A stretch of DNA of 64,000 nucleotides from Streptococcus parasanguinis (lineage in GTDB: Bacteria > Bacillota > Bacilli > Lactobacillales > Streptococcaceae), in NCBI GenBank assembly GCA_905188195.1, contig CAJJKY010000001.1:194082-258081 (forward strand), given 5' to 3'. Position numbers and translations under genes: made by a program. The notes below the pieces were generated by a model, which was not told the DNA's origin, made no database searches, and saw nothing but the letters and a program-made list of their open reading frames with translations. Positions 48,635 to 57,365 of the stretch are shown here, piece after piece (position 1 is the stretch's first letter; each line of letters begins with the position of its first letter).

Positions 48635-49372
48635 ATGAAGATGAAGCAAATTAGTGATTCAACAATTAAGATCACGATCCAACTAGAAGACTTAGAAGAA
48701 CGTGGGATGGAAATTGCTGATTTCCTTGTCCCACAAGAAAAAACAGAAGAATTTTTCTACGCCATTTTGGATGAACTCGAAATGCCAGAAAGCTTCCTGG
48801 ATAGCGGGATGCTGAGTTTTCGTGTGACGCCAAAACCAGATAAATTGGATGTTTTTGTTACCAAATCAAAAATTGACCAACAATTGGATTTTGAGGATTT
48901 GTCAGATCTTCCTGATATGGAAGAGTTGTCGCGCATGACGCCAGATGAATTTATCAAAACCTTGGAAAAAACAATCTCTGATAAGACAAAAGGGGATGCA
49001 GAAGCTATTCACCATTTGGAACAAGAAGAGTTACGGGACAATCAAGAACAAGATCCTACATCTGAAGCACCAGTAAGTCAGTATATTTATTACATTTTGC
49101 GTTTTTCAAATATACAGCAAGCAGTTGCCTTTTCAAAAACGGTAAGCTTTCCAGTGGATACCTCTGAATTATACAAAATGGGATCCGATTATTATTTAAC
49201 CGTCTTGATCGATACAGAGGATCAACCAAATCAATATCCAACCTGGTTACTTGCTATCATTCGGGAGTATGCGGATGATTCAGAAGTGACACGGGCAGTT
49301 CTGCAGGAACATGGTCATTTATTAATGGTGTCTGGTGCGATTGAGAATTTGAAGAAAGTTGCTAGCTTATGA
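48635..49372 (+). CDS. mecA: Adaptor protein MecA
   Basis: A 245-residue ClpC adaptor. The conserved N-terminal domain (about 1-90; RGMEIADFLVPQEKTEEFFY, LSFRVTPKPDKLDVFVTKSK) recognises substrates; in streptococci MecA sends ComX to ClpCP degradation and limits competence. An acidic linker (about 115-150) and the C-terminal ClpC-binding domain follow. TATGAGGTTATGC precedes the ATG. The stop overlaps the start of rgpG by four bases. Confidence 0.95.
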   Translation: MKMKQISDSTIKITIQLEDLEERGMEIADFLVPQEKTEEFFYAILDELEMPESFLDSGMLSFRVTPKPDKLDVFVTKSKIDQQLDFEDLSDLPDMEELSRMTPDEFIKTLEKTISDKTKGDAEAIHHLEQEELRDNQEQDPTSEAPVSQYIYYILRFSNIQQAVAFSKTVSFPVDTSELYKMGSDYYLTVLIDTEDQPNQYPTWLLAIIREYADDSEVTRAVLQEHGHLLMVSGAIENLKKVASL

Positions 49373-50526
49373 TGTCCTTTTCCTTGCAATTTGTTCTGGT
49401 GCTGATTGGAACTTTTATGATTGCCTTGGTATTGACGCCCTTGGTTCGCCTATTCTCCTTTAAGATTGATGCCGTAGATTATCCGAATGCGCGTCGGATC
49501 AATACCAAGCCTATGCCAAGCGCGGGTGGACTGTCTATCGTGATTGCTTTTTCAATTGCGACTCTTGTGTTTATTCCTATGCTGACATCCACCACCGCAC
49601 CAATCAAAAGTTACCTATCCTATACCTTGCCGGTCGTGGGCGCAGGATGGATTATCGCGCTCACAGGATTGATCGATGATGTAAAAGAGTTGTCTGCCAA
49701 GAAAAAGATGATCGGCATCCTGCTGGCAGCGAGTCTGGTCTGGTTTTTGACAGATTTTCGGCTGAATGATTTTAAGATTCCATTCGGTGGTCCCTTACTT
49801 CATTTTGAACCATGGCTATCGTATCTTTTGACGGTGATTTGGATTGTTTCTATTACCAATGCGGTCAATCTGATTGATGGATTAGATGGATTGGTGAGTG
49901 GGGTCTCTATTATTTCCCTAGTGACAATGGGGATTGTGTCCTATTTCTTTCTTCCAGTACCCAATCTCTTTCTGACCATGACGATCTTTGTCTTGGTTGC
50001 GTCCATCGCAGGTTTCTTTCCCTTTAACTACCATCCGGCCATTCTCTATCTGGGAGACACTGGTGCCTTGTTTATCGGATTCATGATTTCTGTCTTATCC
50101 TTGCAAGGTTTGAAAAATGCGACAGCTGTTGCAGTAGTTACCCCAATGATTATCCTCGGAGTGCCGATTACAGATACCTTTTTAGCCATTATCCGTCGGA
50201 CTCTTTCTGGTCAAAAATTTTATAAACCGGATCGCAATCACTTGCACCACCGACTTCTTTCTCTGGGCTTGACACATCGGGGAACTGTACTTGTGATCTA
50301 TGGAATTTCGATGATCTTCTCCTTGATTTCTCTCTTGCTCAACATCTCGAGTCGCATTGGGGGTGTCCTACTTGTGATCGGGCTCTTGTTTGGAGTAGAG
50401 CTGTTAGCAGAATTGATCGGGGTTCTGGGGCCACATCACAGTCCTTTGTTAAATGTTCTGCGCTATATAGGGAATTCTTCCTACCGGGAGGAAGTTCGTC
50501 AAAAACGAAAAGAAAAAACTAAATAA
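49369..50526 (+). CDS. rgpG: Undecaprenyl-phosphate GlcNAc-1-phosphate transferase (RgpG/TagO type)
   Basis: A 385-residue membrane glycosyltransferase (family GT4-like, WecA/TagO/RgpG) with about ten helices. It loads GlcNAc-1-P onto undecaprenyl phosphate to start rhamnose polysaccharide or teichoic acid assembly. Cytosolic motifs are GLIDDVKELSAK, NAVNLIDGLDGL and the His-rich DRNHLHHRLLSLG. The start overlaps mecA (ATGA), so both are co-translated; the same pairing is known in other streptococci. It shares the lipid carrier recycled by UppP, encoded two genes upstream. Confidence 0.93.
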   Translation: MMSFSLQFVLVLIGTFMIALVLTPLVRLFSFKIDAVDYPNARRINTKPMPSAGGLSIVIAFSIATLVFIPMLTSTTAPIKSYLSYTLPVVGAGWIIALTGLIDDVKELSAKKKMIGILLAASLVWFLTDFRLNDFKIPFGGPLLHFEPWLSYLLTVIWIVSITNAVNLIDGLDGLVSGVSIISLVTMGIVSYFFLPVPNLFLTMTIFVLVASIAGFFPFNYHPAILYLGDTGALFIGFMISVLSLQGLKNATAVAVVTPMIILGVPITDTFLAIIRRTLSGQKFYKPDRNHLHHRLLSLGLTHRGTVLVIYGISMIFSLISLLLNISSRIGGVLLVIGLLFGVELLAELIGVLGPHHSPLLNVLRYIGNSSYREEVRQKRKEKTK

Positions 50527-50545
50527 GAATAGTTCTAATCAAAAG

Positions 50546-50568
50546 AAAAGCCATTTAGGCTTTTTTTT
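50546..50568 (+). terminator. Terminator after rgpG
   Basis: AAAAGCC, ATTTA loop, GGCTTTT, then TTTT. Confidence 0.9.
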
Positions 50569-50591
50569 GATATACTTGAAAGGTAAAAAAA

Positions 50592-50643
50592 TACTTTGTG
50601 ATGAAGGAATCTTTGCTTTGAGAACCTTCCATACTTCAAAGTA
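50592..50643 (+). promoter_or_regulatory. Hairpin in the leader of the suf operon
   Basis: Nested stems TACTTTG/CAAAGTA (50592-50598, 50637-50643) and GAAGG/CCTTC (50603-50607, 50625-50629) lie just upstream of the sufC ribosome site. No clear promoter hexamers are assigned here. Confidence 0.5.
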
Positions 50644-50660
50644 AAAAGAAAGGGAATGCA

Positions 50661-51431
50661 ATGTCGACATTAGAAATCAAAGACCTTCACGTTGAAATTG
50701 AAGGCAAAGAAATTTTAAAAGGTGTGAACCTAACCCTCAAAACTGGTGAGATCGCAGCCATCATGGGACCAAATGGAACAGGGAAATCTACTTTGTCAGC
50801 TGCCATTATGGGAAACCCAAATTATGAAGTGACCAAAGGGGAGATTCTGTTTGATGGTGTCAACATCTTGGAATTGGAAGTAGACGAACGTGCACGGATG
50901 GGCTTGTTCCTTGCTATGCAGTACCCTTCAGAAATCCCAGGGATTACGAATGCAGAATTTTTACGTGCAGCCATGAATGCTGGTAAAGAAGAGGACGAGA
51001 AGATCTCTATTCGTGATTTCATCAAAAAATTGGATGAAAAGATGGAATTGCTCAACATGAAAGAAGAAATGGCAGAACGCTATTTGAACGAAGGATTCTC
51101 TGGTGGTGAGAAAAAACGCAATGAAATCCTTCAATTGTTGATGTTGGAACCAACATTTGCCCTTTTGGATGAAATTGACTCTGGTTTGGATATCGATGCT
51201 CTTAAGGTCGTATCTAAAGGGGTTAATGCAATGCGGGGTGAAGGTTTTGGAGCGATGATCATCACCCACTACCAACGTTTGTTGAACTATATTACTCCAG
51301 ATGTCGTCCATGTCATGATGGAAGGCCGTGTAGTGCTTTCAGGTGGACCGGAATTGGCTGCACGCTTGGAACGTGAAGGCTATGCACAACTTGCAGAAGA
51401 ACTCGGTTACGACTATAAAGAAGAACTATAA
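50661..51431 (+). CDS. sufC: SufC, Fe-S assembly ATPase
   Basis: A 256-residue ABC-type ATPase that works with SufB and SufD on the Fe-S scaffold and not in transport. Walker A is GPNGTGKSTL, the signature is FSGGEKKRNEIL, Walker B is FALLDEIDSGLD, and the switch histidine is in IITHYQRLL. AAAGGGAATG precedes the ATG. It is the first gene of sufCDSUB, the usual Firmicute order. Confidence 0.96.
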   Translation: MSTLEIKDLHVEIEGKEILKGVNLTLKTGEIAAIMGPNGTGKSTLSAAIMGNPNYEVTKGEILFDGVNILELEVDERARMGLFLAMQYPSEIPGITNAEFLRAAMNAGKEEDEKISIRDFIKKLDEKMELLNMKEEMAERYLNEGFSGGEKKRNEILQLLMLEPTFALLDEIDSGLDIDALKVVSKGVNAMRGEGFGAMIITHYQRLLNYITPDVVHVMMEGRVVLSGGPELAARLEREGYAQLAEELGYDYKEEL

Positions 51432-51497
51432 CCTGATGACAAGTGATCTAATGTTGTCATAAAATCAAACAGATAGTATCTTTATTAGGAGAAAAAA

Positions 51498-52760
51498 ATG
51501 AGTATTGAAAATATTACCCTCTTTTCGGAACTGCATGCTGAGCCAAGCTGGCTGCAAGATTTACGAAAAAAAGCTTTTGACAAGATCGATCAGTTGGAAT
51601 TGCCAGCCATTGAGCGTGTCAAATTCCACCGCTGGAATCTTGGAGATGGGACGATCACAGAAAGCGAGGCTTCTGCCAATGTTCCCGATTTTACAGCCCT
51701 CGATTCAAACTTAAAATTGGTCCAAGTTGGAACTCAAACTGTATTTGAACAGGTGCCACAAGCCTTGGCAGACCAAGGAGTTCTTTTTACAGATTTCCAT
51801 ACTGCCCTAGAAGAAATTCCTCAGGTAGTGGAAGACTACTTTATGTCTTCGGTTAAATACGACGATGATAAACTAGCAGCATACCACACGGCTTATTTTA
51901 ATAGTGGGGCTGTGCTATATGTTCCAGATAACGTCGAAATTTCAGAACCCATCGAAGGTATTTTCTACCAGGATAGCGACAGTGATGTACCTTTTAATAA
52001 GCACATTTTGATTATCGCAGGCAAAAACAGTAAGTTCAGCTATTTGGAACGCCTAGAATCAAAAGGTGAAGGCTCAGCAACAGCAACTGCTAATGTGACG
52101 GTTGAGGTGATCGCCCGCTCAGGTGCCCAAGTGAAATTTGCGGCGATTGACCGTCTGGGTGAAAATGTCACAGCCTACATCAGTCGACGTGGGAAACTAG
52201 GTCAGGATGCCAGCATTGATTGGGCTATCGGTGTTATGAACGAAGGTAACGTGGTTGCAGACTTTGACAGTGACTTGGTTGGAAACGGAAGTCATGCAGA
52301 TTTGAAAGTCGTTGCTTTATCAAGCGGTCGTCAGGTTCAAGGAATTGACACCCGCGTGACCAACTTTGGTTGCAACTCGATCGGAAATATCTTGCAACAC
52401 GGGGTTATTCTTGAAAAAGGAACCTTGACCTTCAACGGAATTGGTCATATTATCAAGGGGGCTAAAGGAGCAGATGCTCAGCAAGAAAGCCGTGTCTTGA
52501 TGTTATCGGATCAAGCACGTTCAGATGCGAACCCAATCCTCTTGATTGATGAAAATGACGTCACAGCAGGCCATGCTGCATCGATCGGTCAAGTGGACCC
52601 AGAAGATATGTATTACCTCATGAGTCGTGGTCTGGATCAACACACAGCAGAACGCTTAGTGGTGCGTGGTTTCTTGGGATCTGTTATTGTTGAAATTCCA
52701 GTTAAAGAAGTACGTGATGAAATGATTGCCACCATCGAAGAAAAGTTATCTCAACGCTAA
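51498..52760 (+). CDS. sufD: SufD, Fe-S assembly scaffold component
   Basis: A 420-residue SufD. The C-terminal SufBD core (about 140-400) is a right-handed beta-helix with LTFNGIGHIIKGAKGADAQQ and the family end DMYYLMSRGLDQHTAERLVV. It pairs with SufB in the SufBC2D complex. TAGGAGAAA precedes the ATG. sufS follows after nine bases. Confidence 0.95.
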   Translation: MSIENITLFSELHAEPSWLQDLRKKAFDKIDQLELPAIERVKFHRWNLGDGTITESEASANVPDFTALDSNLKLVQVGTQTVFEQVPQALADQGVLFTDFHTALEEIPQVVEDYFMSSVKYDDDKLAAYHTAYFNSGAVLYVPDNVEISEPIEGIFYQDSDSDVPFNKHILIIAGKNSKFSYLERLESKGEGSATATANVTVEVIARSGAQVKFAAIDRLGENVTAYISRRGKLGQDASIDWAIGVMNEGNVVADFDSDLVGNGSHADLKVVALSSGRQVQGIDTRVTNFGCNSIGNILQHGVILEKGTLTFNGIGHIIKGAKGADAQQESRVLMLSDQARSDANPILLIDENDVTAGHAASIGQVDPEDMYYLMSRGLDQHTAERLVVRGFLGSVIVEIPVKEVRDEMIATIEEKLSQR

Positions 52761-52769
52761 GGAGAAACA

Positions 52770-53996
52770 ATGCTAGATAAAAATACGATTGCTCAAGATT
52801 TTCCCATTCTCGATCAACTAGTTCACGATGAGCCTTTGGTTTATCTAGATAATGCAGCAACGACGCAAAAACCTAAACCTGTTCTTGAAGCAGTTAATCA
52901 CTATTATTTGCAAGATAACGCCAATGTTCATCGTGGAGTTCATACTTTGGCTGAACGAGCGACAGCAGCCTATGAGGCGGCGCGTGAGAAAGTCAGAAAA
53001 TTTATCAACGCTTCATCAACCAAGGAGGTGCTCTTTACAAGAGGGACAACGACTGGACTCAACTGGGTAGCTCGCTATGCAGAAGAAGTCCTAAATGAAG
53101 GGGACGAAGTCTTGATTTCCATCATGGAACATCATTCCAACATCATTCCTTGGCAGCAAGCCTGCAAGAAGACAGGAGCAAAACTGGTCTATGTCTATCT
53201 AAAAGATGGCTTACTGGATATGCAGGACTTAAAGAGCAAGCTTAGTGAGAAGACAAAATTTGTCTCCATCACCCATGCTTCGAATGTCTTAGGGGTGGTC
53301 AATCCGATCAAGGAAATTGCTCGATTAGCCCATGAAGTTGGAGCGATCATGGTCGTAGATGGGGCTCAATCAACCCCTCATATGGCCATTGATGTACAAG
53401 ACTTAGATGCGGATTTCTTTGCTTTTTCTGGCCATAAGATGGCTGCACCAACAGGGATTGGTGTCCTCTATGGGAAGGAAGAAATCTTAGAGCAAATGTC
53501 TCCAATCGAGTATGGGGGCGAGATGATTGACTTTGTTTACGAACAATCTGCCTCTTGGAAGGAATTGCCTTGGAAATTTGAAGCTGGAACACCTAATATG
53601 GCGGGAGCAATTGGTCTTGGTGCAGCAATCGATTACTTAGAAGAGCTGGGTATGGACCAGGTAGAAGCGCATGAGCAAGAACTGATTGCCTATGTGTTTC
53701 CAAAATTACAGGCTATCGAAGGCTTGACCATCTATGGTTCCCAAGACTTAGCCCAACGTTCTGGCGTCATTTCCTTTAATCTAGGAGATCTCCATCCGCA
53801 TGACTTAGCAACAGCACTAGATTATGAAGGGATTGCCGTTCGTGCAGGTCACCACTGTGCACAACCGCTTCTTCAATACCTACAAGTCCCAGCGACAACG
53901 AGAGCAAGTTTTTATATCTACAACACCAAAGCGGACTGTGATAAATTAATTGAGGCATTGATCAAAGCAAAGGAGTTTTTCAATGGCACTTTCTAA
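52770..53996 (+). CDS. sufS: Cysteine desulfurase SufS
   Basis: A 408-residue PLP enzyme that removes sulfur from cysteine to form a persulfide. The PLP lysine is in FAFSGHKMAAPTGIG, and the reactive cysteine is in AGHHCAQPLLQ (preceded by VR). DNAATTQKP near the N-terminus is typical. AAGGAGAAAC precedes the ATG. The 3' end overlaps sufU by 14 bases. Confidence 0.96.
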   Translation: MLDKNTIAQDFPILDQLVHDEPLVYLDNAATTQKPKPVLEAVNHYYLQDNANVHRGVHTLAERATAAYEAAREKVRKFINASSTKEVLFTRGTTTGLNWVARYAEEVLNEGDEVLISIMEHHSNIIPWQQACKKTGAKLVYVYLKDGLLDMQDLKSKLSEKTKFVSITHASNVLGVVNPIKEIARLAHEVGAIMVVDGAQSTPHMAIDVQDLDADFFAFSGHKMAAPTGIGVLYGKEEILEQMSPIEYGGEMIDFVYEQSASWKELPWKFEAGTPNMAGAIGLGAAIDYLEELGMDQVEAHEQELIAYVFPKLQAIEGLTIYGSQDLAQRSGVISFNLGDLHPHDLATALDYEGIAVRAGHHCAQPLLQYLQVPATTRASFYIYNTKADCDKLIEALIKAKEFFNGTF

Positions 53997-54417
53997 ATTA
54001 GATTCGCTGTACATGGCGGTCGTAGCCGACCATTCAAAACACCCCCATCACCAAGGGCAGATTGAAGATGTTGATCAGATCCAACTCAACAATCCAACTT
54101 GTGGAGATGTGATCCAGTTGAGTGTGAAATTTGATGAGAATGACAGGGTGGAAGATATTGCCTTTGTGAATTCAGGTTGTACGATCTCAACGGCTTCAGC
54201 TAGTATGATGACGGATGCTGTAATGGGAAAAACAAAAGAGGAAGTCGAAGAATTGGCACAGGTCTTTTCAGAAATGGTCCAAGGCCAATCAGATCCTCGC
54301 CAAGAGGAGTTGGGAGATGCAGCCTTCTTATCTGGAGTCTCAAAATTCCCACAACGGATTAAATGTGCAACCCTCTCCTGGAATGCTCTCAAAAAAGCGA
54401 TCGAACGTAGCAAATAA
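53983..54417 (+). CDS. sufU: SufU, sulfur transfer protein
   Basis: A 144-residue zinc-dependent sulfurtransferase that receives sulfur from SufS. The three conserved cysteines lie in NPTCGD (about C41), VNSGCTIS (about C66) and RIKCATLSW (about C128); the aspartate of the zinc site is in the first motif. AAAGGAG near the end of sufS serves as ribosome site, so translation is coupled. It is the Firmicute-type SufU and not an IscU-type scaffold. Confidence 0.94.
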   Translation: MALSKLDSLYMAVVADHSKHPHHQGQIEDVDQIQLNNPTCGDVIQLSVKFDENDRVEDIAFVNSGCTISTASASMMTDAVMGKTKEEVEELAQVFSEMVQGQSDPRQEELGDAAFLSGVSKFPQRIKCATLSWNALKKAIERSK

Positions 54418-54449
54418 TTAAAAGAAGAAACAGAGAAAGAAAGGAAATT

Positions 54450-55862
54450 ATGGCTGAAGAAAGAGTCGAACCGAAACCAATTGATCTCGGTGAATATAAA
54501 TTTGGATTTCACGATGACGTTCAACCCATTCTCTCTACCGGGAAGGGATTGAATGAAGCGGTTATTCGTGAATTGTCTGCAGCAAAAAATGAACCAGAAT
54601 GGATGCTCGAATTCCGTTTGAAATCTTTTGAAACCTTCAAAAAGATGCCCATGCAAACCTGGGGAGCCGATCTATCAGAAATTGACTTTGATGATTTGAT
54701 CTATTATCAAAAACCTTCGGATAAACCTGCCCGTTCATGGGACGAAGTCCCAGAGAAAATCAAGGAAACCTTTGAGCGTATCGGGATTCCTGAAGCGGAA
54801 CGTGCTTACCTAGCGGGAGCTTCTGCTCAGTATGAATCAGAAGTGGTTTACCACAATATGAAAGAAGAGTTTGAAAAGTTGGGGATTATCTTTACCGATA
54901 CAGATTCTGCCCTAAAAGAATATCCAGACCTATTCAAACAGTATTTTGCGAAGTTAGTGCCACCAACGGATAACAAATTGGCTGCCCTAAACTCAGCAGT
55001 CTGGTCTGGTGGAACCTTCATTTATGTGCCAAAAGGCGTAAAAGTAGACGTTCCCCTTCAAACTTACTTCCGTATCAACAATGAAAATACAGGTCAGTTT
55101 GAGCGCACGTTGATTATCGTGGATGAGGGAGCAAGTGTTCACTATGTAGAAGGCTGTACAGCACCGACCTATTCAAGCAATAGCCTCCATGCAGCGATTG
55201 TTGAGATCTTTGCCTTGGATGGTGCTTATATGCGCTACACGACCATCCAAAACTGGTCTGACAATGTCTACAACTTGGTCACCAAGCGGGCCAAAGCTCA
55301 AAAAGATGCTACAGTTGAGTGGATCGACGGGAACTTAGGAGCGAAGACAACCATGAAGTACCCATCTGTTTATCTAGATGGAGAAGGAGCGCGTGGGACC
55401 ATGTTGTCCATTGCCTTTGCGAATGCAGGTCAACACCAAGATACAGGTGCCAAGATGATCCACAATGCCCCTCACACTAGCTCGTCTATCGTATCCAAAT
55501 CCATCGCGAAGGGTGGCGGAAAGGTAGACTACCGTGGACAAGTGACTTTCAACAAGAACTCTAAGAAATCAGTTTCTCACATTGAGTGTGACACTATTAT
55601 CATGGATGATTTATCTGCATCAGACACGATTCCATTTAATGAAATCCACAACTCACAAGTTGCTTTGGAGCACGAGGCCAAGGTTTCAAAAATTTCAGAA
55701 GAACAACTGTATTATTTGATGAGTCGTGGTTTGTCTGAATCAGAAGCGACAGAAATGATTGTCATGGGATTTGTAGAGCCCTTTACAAAAGAACTTCCAA
55801 TGGAATACGCCGTTGAGTTAAACCGACTCATTAGCTACGAAATGGAAGGATCTGTAGGATAA
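54450..55862 (+). CDS. sufB: SufB, Fe-S assembly scaffold
   Basis: A 470-residue SufB. The N-terminal region (YKFGFHDDVQP, then RLKSFETFKKMPMQTWGADL) and beta-helical core (VHYVEGCTAPTYSSNSLHAA; VEWIDGNLGAKTTMKYPSVY) are standard. Its cysteine in VEGCTAP is the candidate Fe-S/sulfur site. It ends the suf operon at a hairpin shared with the convergent dacA-type gene. GAAAGGAAATT precedes the ATG. Confidence 0.96.
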   Translation: MAEERVEPKPIDLGEYKFGFHDDVQPILSTGKGLNEAVIRELSAAKNEPEWMLEFRLKSFETFKKMPMQTWGADLSEIDFDDLIYYQKPSDKPARSWDEVPEKIKETFERIGIPEAERAYLAGASAQYESEVVYHNMKEEFEKLGIIFTDTDSALKEYPDLFKQYFAKLVPPTDNKLAALNSAVWSGGTFIYVPKGVKVDVPLQTYFRINNENTGQFERTLIIVDEGASVHYVEGCTAPTYSSNSLHAAIVEIFALDGAYMRYTTIQNWSDNVYNLVTKRAKAQKDATVEWIDGNLGAKTTMKYPSVYLDGEGARGTMLSIAFANAGQHQDTGAKMIHNAPHTSSSIVSKSIAKGGGKVDYRGQVTFNKNSKKSVSHIECDTIIMDDLSASDTIPFNEIHNSQVALEHEAKVSKISEEQLYYLMSRGLSESEATEMIVMGFVEPFTKELPMEYAVELNRLISYEMEGSVG

Positions 55863-55877
55863 TTCATTTTCATCAAT

Positions 55878-55917
55878 CAAAAATCACAATGGATTTGACT
55901 CCATTGTGATTTTTTTA
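55878..55917. terminator. Bidirectional terminator between sufB and the dacA-type gene
   Basis: A perfect 12-bp stem AAATCACAATGG/CCATTGTGATTT (55881-55892, 55901-55912) with T runs on the downstream side for each strand. It serves both convergent genes. Confidence 0.9.
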
Positions 55918-55918
55918 C

Positions 55919-57160
55919 TTATAATTTTTCGTTGACATAACGAACAAATTCATTCCACCAAACCTTTAAGAAAAAGCTTTTCTCAATGGTTCTTCCTGCT
56001 ACCATATCGACTGTTGGTTCTTGATCTTCTAAGTAGCCACGTCCGATTTTATCTGGATCAGTGTAGTGTAATTTTCCAAGATTTGTGCCTGATTTGACAG
56101 GTGCTCGGAATGATTCTTGGTCACTCTTGAATTGAATTTTTGGTTCTGCTTGACTGCCTTGCTTTTCAACGATATAGAAGTCTTTTTTTGCAACAGCTAA
56201 AACAGTCTCTGACTTCCCATCCATGATAGTTGCCTTACTTTTTCCGTAGGGATCTCCTTCTTTGACGACAATGGAAGAAACAAAGGTCCGTACCACGTAG
56301 TTCATCAGAGAAGAAGTAGCCACAAAGCGTGCATATGGATCACCGTCAACTGCCTCCACTCCTAGGACAACCGTGATCATATGGATGCCATTTTGCGTCG
56401 TCGATGCAGCAAAGGTGATGCCACCTTTGGTAGAGTTGCTGACCCGTAGGCCATCAACTCCAGAACGGTAATTCGGCATGCCTTCTAGCATCAGGTTGGG
56501 GTTTTCAATCTGCGTGTTTGAAAAAAGAGCAGTGGGTTTTGAAGTATATTTGGTCACTTCAGGAAAATCCTGGAGTAAGTGCTTGGCAATGACAGCAATA
56601 TCATAAGCACTCAATTGATTTTCGTCTCCTTTCCCGTCAGGATCTCCGCTGATGGTTTGAGTATTTAATCCGGTAGCATTAATTAAATGAGGAGATTGAA
56701 TGCCCCATTCAGCAAGTTTTTGCTTCATTTTTTCAACGAAGCTTTTTTCGGAGCCCCCCACTTTCTCAGCTAAGGCCAAGGCAGCAGTGCTAGAATTTCC
56801 AACTAAAAGAGCAGTCAATAACTGTTCAACTGTATATTGGTTCGCTTCCATAGGAAGAGTACCAGCACCTTCGATATCATTTAAGGCCAGAGCTTTCTCA
56901 GACAATTTGATAGGATCTTTTAGAGAAAGTTTTTTTTCATGAATGGCTTCGAAAATCAGATAAGTGGTCAAGAGTGTAGATAGTCCCCCCACATCTCGCT
57001 TTTTCTCTGAATCCTTTTCATATAAGATTTTACCTGTATCAGCTTCAACAGCAATAGCGCTTTGAGCAGGAAGATCCAGATCATCTGCTAGAACGACTTG
57101 ATAAGGTAAACTGCATAACAGCAGCATGAAGGTTAAAAAAGAAAGAAAGAATTTTTTCAC
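55919..57160 (-). CDS. DacA (PBP3)-type protein lacking all three catalytic motifs
   Basis: A 413-residue homologue of the D-alanyl-D-alanine carboxypeptidase DacA, full length: signal peptide (about 1-25), transpeptidase-like domain, beta domain and C-terminal amphipathic anchor (FFLKVWWNEFVRYVNEKL). All active-site motifs are altered. The SxxK position reads GLST (residues 59-62: Ser to Gly, Lys to Thr); SxN reads NSS (122-124); KTG reads RVS (239-241). It should not bind penicillin or cleave D-Ala. No frameshift or early stop is present. GTG 57160 is the start, with GAGG upstream. It occupies the place where pneumococcal dacA lies, next to sufB. Confidence 0.88.
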   Translation of the reverse strand: MKKFFLSFLTFMLLLCSLPYQVVLADDLDLPAQSAIAVEADTGKILYEKDSEKKRDVGGLSTLLTTYLIFEAIHEKKLSLKDPIKLSEKALALNDIEGAGTLPMEANQYTVEQLLTALLVGNSSTAALALAEKVGGSEKSFVEKMKQKLAEWGIQSPHLINATGLNTQTISGDPDGKGDENQLSAYDIAVIAKHLLQDFPEVTKYTSKPTALFSNTQIENPNLMLEGMPNYRSGVDGLRVSNSTKGGITFAASTTQNGIHMITVVLGVEAVDGDPYARFVATSSLMNYVVRTFVSSIVVKEGDPYGKSKATIMDGKSETVLAVAKKDFYIVEKQGSQAEPKIQFKSDQESFRAPVKSGTNLGKLHYTDPDKIGRGYLEDQEPTVDMVAGRTIEKSFFLKVWWNEFVRYVNEKL

Positions 57161-57189
57161 AGTTGTTTCCTCGTTGCTTAGTCCTCTCT

Positions 57190-57198
57190 ATTGTATCA
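57190..57198 (-). promoter_or_regulatory. Extended -10 promoter of the dacA-type gene
   Basis: On the - strand TG-A-TACAAT (57190-57198). No good -35 box. Confidence 0.6.
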
Positions 57199-57282
57199 TA
57201 CAAATGATCAATGGAAAATCGTAAAATCATCAATTAGGCTAAAAAGTCAATCATAACAAGGTTTTTGGATGGGGTTGAAGCA

Positions 57283-57329
57283 AATATTCAGAAAATTTAG
57301 TTTACTTTTTTTTCTACTTGTGATATAAT
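57283..57329 (+). promoter_or_regulatory. amiA promoter with CodY-like box
   Basis: AATATTCAGAAAATT (57283-57297) matches the CodY consensus AATTTTCWGAAAATT at 14 of 15 positions. It lies four bases before a -35 TTTACT (57301-57306), followed after 17 bases by the extended -10 TGA-TATAAT (TG 57321-57322, hexamer 57324-57329). CodY repression of ami is documented in pneumococcus. Confidence 0.8.
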
Positions 57330-57365
57330 CTTAAACAAATCTAAAAAAACTATTGGAGAATTCCT

